A DNA stretch of 64,000 bases from Artemisia argyi (lineage: Eukaryota; Streptophyta; Magnoliopsida; Asterales; Asteraceae): NCBI GenBank assembly GCA_030686995.1, contig CM060696.1, forward strand, positions 13,553,987 to 13,617,986, read 5' to 3'. This document shows positions 54,993 to 64,000 of this stretch, piece by piece. Both the position numbers and the translations under genes were made by a program. Within the stretch, counting starts at the first letter, position 1. The number at the start of each line of letters is the position of its first letter. The notes under the pieces are model-generated. The model made no database searches, had not been told where the DNA came from, and saw nothing but the letters and a program-made list of their open reading frames with translations.

Positions 54993-55488
54993 TGTTGGGT
55001 TTTGAGATTCTGCTACTCAGAATTTCACTAAGTGTTAAACTGCTACTAACATGAATCTGCTGCTAAGGATAATGATTCTGCTGCTAGAGTAATCAAACTA
55101 CTGGTATGTGAAAGTGCTGCTGGTGAACCTGCTGCTATAGAGATAGAATTGTATACACAAGTGGATGATTATAGAATAGATTGTGTGTATATCTTATACG
55201 TTTAGAATATTCTTATCTTGTGTAGAAAGTCATTGTAAACCTAATAGGACTCCTTAGCTTATAAAAGGAGGTACCTAGGGTTAGAGTAGGTAAGTATTAC
55301 TTTTGTTTTCATTTACACTTCAAGGTTGTAAAACCCTAGCATTGTCGAGTGCTCGTATTATTAATATATTGAAGTGTTGATAGTGAATAACTGTTCTTCT
55401 TAAGTTAAGCTTTAATATTCCGCGTTTTAGCTTAAGTATAAATTCAAGTCAACTTCTATAAAGATCGTTTGCTCAACTGGGATCAACA
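54993..55488 (+). repeat. 5' LTR of copia E (496 bp)
   Basis: It runs TGTTGGGTTTTGAG to GGGATCAACA. A TATAAAAGGAGG box is at about 55260. Repeated CTGCTGCT / CTGCTACT motifs occupy U3 (55008-55135). It is homologous to 5516-5990. Confidence 0.93.
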
Positions 55489-55490
55489 AG

Positions 55491-55502
55491 TGGTATCAGA
55501 GC
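55491..55502 (+). other. primer-binding site of copia E (tRNA-Met)
   Basis: TGGTATCAGAGC two bases after the LTR end, complementary to initiator tRNA-Met. Confidence 0.92.
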
Positions 55503-55574
55503 TTGTGATCTAGAAGTTGTAATCAAGAAGAATTTGTTCCTTACAAGTTTACTGTTCCTAATCAATTGCTGAAG

Positions 55575-56413
55575 ATGGGTGACGACACACACACGGTGAC
55601 TGCTTCAAAGGTTCCCATGTTCAATCCTGGAGAGTATGAGCTATGGAAGATGAGAATTAGACAGTATATTCGCATGATTGACTTCAACATGTGGAATGTG
55701 ATCATTAATGGTGACTCTTTACCACAAAAAGGTCCTGATGGAAAAGAGATACCTATCATGTCTGCTGAAGAAAACTCGGTGAGGAAGATGGAGATCAAGG
55801 CACACAGTATTATCTTGATGGGAATACCGAATGAATTTCAATTGGACTTTGATAGCTGTAAGACTGCAAAAGCCTTGATGGATGCTGTGGAATTCAGATT
55901 TGGAGGGAATGATGCTACTAAGAAGTCAAGGAAAAATAAGTTGAAGCATCAGTTTGAGAATTTTTCTGCTACAAGTGGAGAAAAGATTGATGGTACATAC
56001 AACAGGCTTAATCAACTTGTTAGTCACTTAAAGCTTGTTGGTTATGTGGTTCCTCAAGAAGATGTAAACCTTAAGTTTCTTAGAAGTCTTGCACCTGAAT
56101 GGAGTATGCATACAGTTGTTTGGAGGAATAAGCCTGATTTTGAAATAATGAAGTTGGAAAGCCTCTACAACAATTTGAAAGTGTATGAACCAGAGTTGAC
56201 TTCTTCAACTACTTCATCTTCTGGCACTCAAAATCTTGCGTTTGTATCTTCAGAGTCTAAAGGATCTCAAGAATCCCACTCTACTACTTATGGGGTATCT
56301 GCCGCTACATCTGATGGATCTGTTGCTAGTCCTAATGATAATAATTCCATCAGTGATGCTGCCATATGTCCATTCTTGGCTGATCTGAAAACCAACATGA
56401 GGTCACAGGTTCT
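55575..56413 (+). pseudogene. copia E Gag, N-terminal part
   Basis: The start is ATG 55575 (MGDDTHTVTASKVPMF). It has the copia Gag (UBN2-type) core: WKMRIRQYIRMIDFNMW, HSIILMGIPNEFQLDF, FGGNDATKKSRKNKLKHQFENF, LKFLRSLAPEWSMHT, LESLYNNLKVYE. The reading frame is intact up to the TSD GTTCT at 56409-56413, where gypsy D is inserted. The frame continues exactly at 60981. Confidence 0.9.
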
Positions 56414-56440
56414 TGATGCAAGGGAATTGCACCAAGTTTT

Positions 56441-56458
56441 TGGCGCCGCAGCCCGGGG
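56441..56458 (+). other. primer-binding site of gypsy D
   Basis: TGGCGCCGCAGCCCGGGG, identical to the site of element B, but preceded by only about 20 bp of inverted LTR, so normal priming into a 5' LTR is impossible in this copy. Confidence 0.75.
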
Positions 56459-56605
56459 AATAGTTATTGTCTAGGTTAGAATCTCTTTTTATTAGGTCTA
56501 CTTGCTAGATTCCTTTCTAGTAAGACTTTATTTTTATTTTTAGGTTCTCTTTAGTCTATCTTATTTCTTTGTGTGTTTGTTCGTAACTTTTCACCACCCG
56601 ACATC

Positions 56606-58842
56606 ATGGACGATGAGAACATCCTTGAACCCGTCATCCCACCACAACAAAACCCACCACTAGAACCTCTTAGACCCCGAACCTTAGGAGAGTATTCCCG
56701 ACCTAGCCACCAAGGCTACAGAAATACCATTGAGCTCACCGGAGCCAATGTGACTCCCTTGCGATCCGACACCATCCGGTTGGTGCAAAGCGGATGTGCA
56801 TTCCATGGACTTCGTTCCGAAGATCCAAATCAACATCTTAAGGACTTCCTAAAAATCGTAGATTCCATAGACCTAGGTGTTGAAACTAGAGAGACAACCC
56901 GATTACGCCTATTCCAATTCTCTCTACGGGATCAAGCTAGTCAATGGCTTGAGTGTTTACCCGCGTGATCCATCACCACATGGGATGATCTCACCACTCG
57001 TTTCCTTGCTCAATTTTTCCCACCGGGGAGAACTACTAAGCTTAGAAATGACATCTTGATGTTCCAACAATGTCAAAATGAATCTCTTTATGAAGCATGG
57101 ACTCGTTTCAAGGACTTACTCCAAAAGGTCCCTCATCATGGCATAGATCTTTGGCTTCAAGTCCAAATCTTTTATGACCATATCGATCTCTTCATGAGGC
57201 GAGCCATTGACCAATCGGCCGGTGGTAAGCTACGTGATCTAAGTGCGGAACAATCATGGGAACTCATAGAAGATCTTGCTTTCTATGACAACGAAAGTTG
57301 GAATGATCCCCGTGATTTGAACAAAATGGTCAAGGCAATATCTTCGCCTTCGAATAACTCTAGCACTCCTGACCGTAGGATCATGGAACTTGAGGACCAA
57401 GTCAAGTTTCTCATGAAATCCTACGAAGCTCCTAAGCCTTCAAGCCAAGTGAACAAAATCACTTCTTCATGCGAATTATGTAGTGGTCCCCATGACACTC
57501 GTGATTGTGTGGAACTCCCCGGAACAGCTTTTGCGGACTACGCATCCACGCGTACCGACGAAGCGGGAGATAAGTGGTACACTTTCAAACCCAAGCCAAA
57601 CCCTTACGGTGATTCATACAACCCCTCTTGGAAAAATCACCCAAACCTTAGGTGGAAACAAAATCAACCCAATTCTTCCAATCCGCCTAATCGTTACCAA
57701 CCAAACGGTCCACCCTCCAACCGTACTTTCAACAACAATCCTTCTAACAACTATGGTAGTACCAACAATCTTGAAGGATTGATGTCTAAATTCATGGCAT
57801 CTCAAGAAGCTCGCATAGCTAGGTTTGAAACCGAATTCAACCAACAACAAACGGAGATGACCAATAAGATAGACAACTTGTTGAAAGCCCTCAACAACCA
57901 AGCGTTAACTACACCTAGGAAGGATACTAGGGACACCAATAACGGAATCCAAATTAAGGACCCCTCATCATCTAAACACGTCCACTTTGTCAATGTTGTC
58001 ACCATTAAGCCAATAGATGAGGAGATAGAAAAAAGTGACAAAGATGAAGTTGGAGTAGAAACCGAAACTAGGGATGAAAGTAGGGAAGTTGAGATTAATA
58101 AGGAAAAAGGGTTAGAAGGAGTAGAAACTATAGAGAAGTACTTTGATAAGTTGCCCACCAAGGAAGAACGGGAATACCATAAGGATTTATTCGATAGTCC
58201 CGAGAGACCATATATCCTTGGCACACCCCTTATCAAAATGGGAGACCCCTCTAACATTAACATACCATGCAATATCGGGCACATGCATATATGGAAAGCT
58301 TACATCAATCCTAGATCTCCTGTTAACATCATGACTAGGACTTATTACAATTGGGTGATGAAGAAACAACTTGATTTTAGGATGATGCCCAATAAGAATT
58401 TGATAAGTAATTTTGCAGGAAGAGTGAAGGGATTGCATGTGATTATAGGAAATCTCACTTATGAGATCGATTTTATGATAGTAGAAGACACTCGTCCGGT
58501 AATTGATGCTTGCCTAAGCAAAATAATATTTGGAAAACATTTGTTGAGGCCACTAGGATGAGTTATGATCCGACTCTAGGGATAGTTAGATTCAAGGAAG
58601 AGAATGATGAGGTTGCCTACCAAATGCCCTACAAGATTGAGCAATACCGCCTCCTCTCTAATTTAGAAAAGGAACACAAGCAAGCGGCTTATTATAGGAA
58701 TGATGAGGATAGACGTAGAGGAGTAGAGTATGTGAAAAATAGGATGCTTGATTTCTACAAAGAGTGCTTGCAACTAGGTCCGGAATACAAAACTGGTTTA
58801 GAAGGCGACCTAGAGAGTGAAACCAATGATGAGGTCATGTAG
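56606..58842 (+). pseudogene. gypsy D Gag plus degenerate retropepsin-like domain
   Basis: The start is ATG 56606 (MDDENILEPVIPP). It is the same protein family as 29272-31509. There is one nonsense codon (TGA 56966-56968; B has GGA) and one single-base deletion near 58540 that shifts the frame before FVEATRMSYDPTLG. The retropepsin-like part has INPRSP where an active enzyme has an Asp-Thr/Ser-Gly, so even the Asp is gone. A CxxC (CELCSGPHDTRDC) and Q/N-rich linker precede it. It cannot make full-length Gag. Confidence 0.88.
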
Positions 58843-59723
58843 TAACCCATGACCTCGAGTCTAGTTACAAGACTCGTAAATAAAGAAAAACGTTTCTTGG
58901 GAGGCAACCCATGCTTTGTGTGATTTTATTTTGTTTGTTTGTTATTTGCTTCTGTATGCATGCTTTATTTTTATTGTTGGTAAATCATGTTTCTAAACTA
59001 AAAAGTGGAAATACTTTACTTTGTTGTTTTGGCCTAGTCTTAACTCCACCAAAAGGTATTTTTGCAAAAGATATGTGTAAGGGGAGACCCCAAATATGTT
59101 TTTAAGAAACAACCCGATCATGATTCTCCACAATATTAAGTGAACATGTATATTCGTATTTGTTAGAGTCAAATGCTTGTATTGAGTCATAATGAAGTTT
59201 TGCAGGATTTTCCAGGAAGTAGGACCAAGTTTTTCCAGAAATTTTCCGGAAACTTAACATAAGAATTTCTGCAGATCACTTCTGACGGCGTCACGAGTTC
59301 ACTCTTGACGGCGTCACGTGTAAAAATCTGGAAATTTTACCGGTTTTGTTTTTCTAATGGAGCTTTAAAGTTTTTGTTGAATTATTAAGTTTTATAATCT
59401 CCAGGAAATCTGCAAACTTCATTCCACAAGCATTATATCTTACTTTGTTTTCTAGGATTTAGTAACTTACATAAATTGCCGCCGATTTTATGCGAGGTTG
59501 TCTTGTTTGTTTTCTCAGGATTTACAGGTTATGTATGACAAGAAGATGATTTATATTCTGGAAGGGAAGCTTTGACTGTTCATTTTCTTGGAGGAAGATT
59601 TAACCTGGCCACCTAATTATCCATACCGACCGAATCAGGGGAGTATTTGATTTCATTCTTTTTACTTTTTCACTTTTACATTCTTTACTTGAACATTGGG
59701 GACCTAATTATCCATACCGACCT
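58843..59723 (+). other. 3' non-coding region of gypsy D up to the inversion junction
   Basis: No gene is present. It is homologous to the region after the ORF in B and C, including CTTGGGAGGCAACCC and two TGACGGCGTCA sites at 59283-59321. It stops within the conserved hairpin GAACATTGGGGA at about 59702. Then 21 bp (CCTAATTATCCATACCGACC) repeat a segment lying about 90 bp upstream (59612-59632), as templated filler. Confidence 0.75.
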
Positions 59724-60975
59724 AAATATTAGTTCTAAAGATGAAGGATGATTATTTTTGTATTTTTATCTTTTTTTAGAAAGCAAGTAAAAATCTCGGG
59801 TTTGAAGGATTTGGGCGGAATTAGTTGCTAATAAACTAACCCAATACTAAAGATGCAATCAAAATAAAATACTAGAAATGAAAATAAAACTAAATTAAAC
59901 TAAGGTTGTGAGCAATAAGTGGAGAAATTGTGTTTACTTAGATTTCACTACTCCCTAGATATCTTTTACACGTTAATTACTTGTTATAGTTGCGTGGATG
60001 ATGGATTGTATTCCTTAATACCATTCATAGGGTGGCGCACTTAATTCCCCAATTCTATGAGTGCCTACTTCACTCCTATGTCGAGCCGGCTAAGAAGCTC
60101 CTAACATGGGATCATTAGAATTTACTCATGCATTAAATACAACCAATAAAACCTAGTGCACATCGGTTCATATTTCCTAAGACGTTCAAGCATGTTACCA
60201 TTTGGAGATCTGCCAGTTTTCTTAAGCCTAACATCGAAATCATCATCCAATACAACCATAAACAAGTAATCAACACATAATCAACATCTAGGTTTCATTA
60301 GATCTAAGCAAACACAAGATAAATCTAGCCTAGCATGGTGGAATCAAGACAAGTACAAGATATAGACAACCAACACATAGACATATTGATTGAATTAGAA
60401 GAACACTTATCTCAATTACACATGAAAGGGTTCAAGGGCTGAAAACCCTTGAAAAACCTGTAAAATTCGTAATAGGTTCGGCCTTAGGGTTTCTCCAAAA
60501 CTTCTCCCTTTTAATGAATGAAAATTAGAAAACTATATATAGAAAACTGGGGCTGACGGCGTCAAGACCAAATAGGTGACGCCGTCATCTCACCGCCAAA
60601 ATAATTCTCGGACTGCCTTGATTTACATCTGACGCCGTCATGTATTAGGTTCTTCCAGGCCGTCACGTGTTAACTCTTGACGCTCTTCCTTGTGACGCCT
60701 TCATGTTTGCACTGGGCCGTCATGCAATTTACTCTTGACACCGTCAGGATGTTACTCTTGACGCCGTCACCTACTGTTCCCAGCAAGGAAAATTAAGACT
60801 TTGGCATTTTCTTCACTTTTATGCTCCAAAAATGTCCGAATTGCTTCCTTTTCTAGATTTCTCTCCCAAAGTACCTAAAATCACAAAAGGAACGATTTAG
60901 GGCAATATTTGATCAAATAAATTCAATTCCGGGCTTAAATGACCCCCTAAAAGTAGTTCATTTTTCGCCTCATCA
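59724..60975 (-). repeat. LTR part of gypsy D, antisense to its gag
   Basis: It matches LTR B from CTAAATACTAGTTCTAAAG to the terminal CGCCTCATCA. It contains TATATATA near 60533 and the TGACG-palindrome cluster at 60554-60770. The first about 170 bp of the LTR (PBS-proximal part) are missing. Confidence 0.85.
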
Positions 60976-60980
60976 GTTCT

Positions 60981-62578
60981 CAATCAAGATATGGATCATA
61001 TTGATCCTGATGATCTTGAAAAAATTGATCTTTAATGGCAGATGACCATGTTGACCTTAAGGGCAAGAAAATTCTTAAAGAGAACTGGGAGAGAAGTCAA
61101 GTACAGGGCTAAAGAAAGTTTGGGTTTTAACACGTCAAAGATGGAGTGCTACAATTGCAACAGGAAGGGCCACTTTGCCAGAGAATGTAGAGCTCCAAAG
61201 AAGAATGTTGAAGCTCCAAAGAAGACCTCTGAAGAATCAAAGAATACCATTACTGCATTGGTATCTTGTGATGGGTTGGGAGATTATGATTGGAGTGACA
61301 TGGCTGAAGATGAACCCAATTATTCTCTGGTAGCTCAAGTCAAGCCTAAAGTGCATAACTTTGCACTTATGGCCTATGCATCATCATCTTCTTGATCTGA
61401 CTCTGAGGTATCTAATGATTCTGATCTATCTGTGTGTTCTTTTGAATCATGTGCTGACACTGTAAAAGAACTTAAGTCTAGGAATGAGAGTCTAATAAGA
61501 GAAGTTGAACACCTAAACTTGATAACTTAGGTTACAAAGTAGGTATTCAAAATGTGGAAAGAAGATTAGAATATCTTAAACAGTGTGAGCTAGAATATGT
61601 AGATAGAATTAACCAACAAGATGTTGAGATCTATAAGAAAAATAGTGAGATTGAATTTCTTAATAATAAGTTAGAAGAAGCAGAAAAAGAAAGGGATGCA
61701 GCTCTTGCTGATAAAGATAAACATATAGTAAGAGTAAATAAACAACAATATGCTTCTGATTTGGTTAATAAATCTATTAAGAGTACATTGATGAGAAAAG
61801 GAAGTGGAATAGGCTACAATGAAGTTGCTCCTCCAGTTAAGAGTGCCTATGCTCCACCATGAAAAGAATTGTCTTTTATTAGTGAGTTAGACATGGAAAA
61901 ACTTGTAGGTGAACCTAGTGCAAGTGTCATACAAACACCTAAGGTGGAAGTTAGAAAATTTACTAAGGCTCCTACAATTGAAGACTGGAATTTAGATAGT
62001 GATGAGGAACAGGTTGGACTAAAACAAAGTGTGAAAAAGGAAGAAATTCCTGTAAAACTTGAACCTAAAATTGAACAGGTTAAGTTTGTGAGACCTGTGT
62101 TGGGTAAGGGTATCTCTAGGAAAATGGTAGAATATAATGAGGTTCCTAGAGATCAAATGAAAAGATTTTATAATAAGCCTAGGGGTAATCAGAGAAACTT
62201 TAATAACCTAGTTTCTAATAAGTTAGGTAATGAGTTTCAATTAAAGAAGAAGGCTTGTTATAAGTGTGGTAGTTTTGAGCATTTGATAAATAGTTGTAAA
62301 GACCACCAAAAGCCAGTTTGGAATAATACTCAAGGGTGAATCATAAATATGTTTCATGGAATACTCACCCCCATCCAAATAGAAATATGATTCCAAGGGC
62401 TGTGTTGTTAAGATCTGGTGCAACTAGATCTATTTTTGCTGCTGAATCAAATTGTGCTTCTAAAACCACAACTGGTTCTATTGCTGGCTCTACTGCTAGT
62501 AAGCACTCTGCTGCTAGTATGCACTCTGCTGCTAGTAAGCAATCTGCTGCTAGTACAAAACTTTCTGTGGAAAACTAG
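60981..62578 (+). pseudogene. copia E Gag C-terminal part and spacer, broken
   Basis: It continues the Gag frame after gypsy D (NQDMDHIDPDDLEKIDL). A TAA at 61033 precedes WQMTMLTLRARKFLKRTGR and the CCHC knuckle C-YN-C-NRKG-H-FARE-C near 61149-61190. A TGA ends that frame at 61393-61395. Further pieces in another frame (61554-62339) contain a coiled-coil-like KNSEIEFLNNKLEEAEKERD and a second knuckle C-YK-C-GSFE-H-LINS-C near 62255-62300. The last piece is Ser/Ala-rich (KHSAASMHSAASKQSAAS). Several frame breaks make it non-functional. Confidence 0.85.
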
Positions 62579-64000
62579 AAGGGGGGGGGGGTTGAATAGT
62601 TTTATGTCCTTTTAAATTTATTTCCAAAATATTTTGTTAGTTATAAAAACTTTCGATTCGATCTTAAGTGAATTCAAGCAACAACCAATATAAGCAAGTC
62701 TAAACTAATATTGAAAGTATTGAAATATAATGAAGAAAAGATAGAGTTAGAAAGATCAAACCACAACACGCGAATTTATAGTGGTTCGGCTACAAGGACA
62801 CCTTCCTTGCCCTACTCCACTCCCCGAATACCACACTCGAGAGTTTTCTTCACTATGTCAACAAACTCCTTGTGGTGGAGAAACCTTACACACCTTGGCT
62901 TACACAAGTTAACGACACTAAGCTAAATGTCGAGTTCTAATCGTAGCTAGAACCAATCTCACATCAAATATCACACCAAGTGATCTTCACAGCTTAATCA
63001 CACCTTCACACCTTCTTCAAGACTTCGCACCGTCTTCACACCTTATCAATCTTCACACCTTCTTCTATGCACAACTAAGTTACTACTACTAAACTAGTTT
63101 ACAACACACCAAGATTCTACAATCAACAAGTATTCACAACACCTTAACAAATAGCTATCACTAGTACTATATGAAACTAGCTATACACAACACCACTACA
63201 ATAAGATGGATGTAGAGAAGTGTTCTTCTTCTTGCACTTGAATGGATGAAGCTTTGGATCACTTGGAAACAAAGACTTATGAAATATATGATCAAAGGAT
63301 TTTAGATCTAGAGAAGAGGATTGGATCAGAAAGTTTATAGTGCAAAAATGTGAGAAAAATATGTGGAATGATCCAATATTTATAGGGCCAGAAAATACTG
63401 TTCGGGAGCGTGCCGGTCCCCTTAATTGTAAGCCGGTCCCCTTAATGATTAAGGGGGCCGCCTAGTAAAATTAAGGGGGCCGCCCTCCTGAACGTTTGAA
63501 AAGATTCTCTGGATAAAATTTGCCCTTTTTGGTTGGAAATTTGAAATCATATTTTTGTGGTTTAATAAAGGTTTACCAAAAATGATTTACAAATATATAT
63601 AAAATGTTAAAATCATTTTATATAATGTTATGTATTAATATAAAATTTCCTTTGATTATGTAATGCATAAGTTACTAAGTTTATGCATACCTTAAGTGAT
63701 ATAAGATGTAGAAGTAAATATTTGTCACCAAATACTTGTTTATGTCTTATTCTTGACTTAATTTGATTTTAAGTTTTGTGATTATCAAAACATAGGTTTA
63801 TTGAGAAATATTAATAACATTCACAAACATTATTTATATCAACAATCTCCCCCTTTTTGATGATTACAAAACTTAAACTCATTAACTCAAAAATTAGTTT
63901 TTAAACAAGTATTTTAGTGAGTTTATATGTACTTCTCCCCCTTTTTGTAACATCAAAAAGGTTAAGCCGACAAGTTTTCATACGTGAAAATTTTGACGGG
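62573..64000 (-). mobile_element. Ty1-copia element F: 3' LTR (about 62573-63847) and start of its internal region, antisense
   Basis: On the - strand, 63870-63848 reads AAAAAGGGGGAGAT (polypurine tract), followed from 63847 downward by TGTTGATATAAATAATG, a typical copia LTR start. The LTR extends to the G12 run at 62580, where copia E coding sequence begins; the exact terminal base and the target duplication are uncertain. A CCCTATAAATATTGG promoter box is at about 63370-63385 (- strand). 63848-64000 is antisense internal sequence without a gene and with further CTCCCCCTTTTTG tracts. Confidence 0.75.

Larger units (their letters stand above)
56414..60975 (+). mobile_element. non-autonomous gypsy element D with internal region inverted relative to its LTR ends
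   Basis: It is inserted in copia E gag with duplications GTTCT (56409-56413 and 60976-60980). The left end is only about 20 bp of LTR (TGATGCAAGGGAATTGCACC), in the orientation that is antisense to gag. Then come primer site and gag in + orientation (56441-58842) and the 3' non-coding part to about 59701. From about 59724 to 60975 it is LTR again in antisense orientation, ending CGCCTCATCA. No complete LTR pair and no pol are present. Compared with B and C, the internal domain is flipped between two correct outer termini. Confidence 0.85.
54993..62578 (+). mobile_element. Ty1-copia element E, 5' part (split by gypsy D and cut by copia F)
   Basis: 5' LTR 54993-55488, tRNA-Met primer site 55491-55502, gag from 55575. 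Gag is interrupted at 56413 by gypsy D and resumes at 60981, followed by a second knuckle region, and is then cut near 62573 by the LTR of another copia. Its LTR is of the same family as that of element A. E itself is inserted in copia G. Pol is outside the window or lost. Confidence 0.9.

Overview
The window looks like nuclear DNA of a flowering plant, most likely a member of the daisy family (Asteraceae). The reasons are: two six-exon plant laccase genes; dense nested LTR retrotransposons of plant Ty1-copia and Ty3-gypsy types; and two retrotransposon ORF types that I recall mainly from Asteraceae genomes, namely the long extra ORF after pol in a copia element and a Gag fused to a retropepsin-like domain without an active site. 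There is no bacterial-style gene organisation.

Layout. 1-5990: antisense copia debris, then the 3' part of a + strand copia element (A) with a long broken accessory ORF and a 3' LTR. 5991-11141: gypsy element C, cut at its left LTR by A; it carries an uncharacterised 328-codon frame where relatives carry gag. 11142-17509: a copia RNase H fragment, a GGTTCGG-rich element, a gag-only copia element (H) and an ORF1-only LINE with a 16-bp target duplication. 19142-21304: laccase gene 1 on the - strand, followed upstream by foldback/MITE insertions, a zinc-knuckle fragment and telomere-like repeats. 24304-34086: a solo LTR split by a young gypsy element B (25317-33130). 34940-38017: a 3.1-kb Mutator-like element sitting inside a 237-bp tandem repeat. 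39337-49246: a TRIM-like element J split by a very young, internally gutted gypsy element I with 3.07-kb LTRs. 49475-51649: laccase gene 2 on the - strand. 52260-64000: copia remnant G, into which copia E inserted; E is itself split by gypsy D (56414-60975) and by the LTR of another copia, F.

The two laccases are near-identical paralogues (about ten amino-acid differences found by eye in 568 residues) and keep all copper ligands. Their flanks are also paralogous, so one copy often serves as the empty-site control for an insertion in the other. This fixes exact ends and target duplications for a Mutator-type MITE and for J.

The most interesting material is the non-autonomous gypsy family B/C/D. 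Its members share LTRs, primer-binding site and a long 3' non-coding region, but carry different ORFs and no pol. Their LTRs have clusters of the palindrome TGACGGCGTCA just upstream of a TATA box and a stretch matching the 5' end of tRNA-Asp. Copy D has a correct 5-bp target duplication, but its internal domain is inverted relative to its LTR ends, with one breakpoint in the loop of a conserved hairpin. All coordinates were read by eye; no searches or alignments were run.
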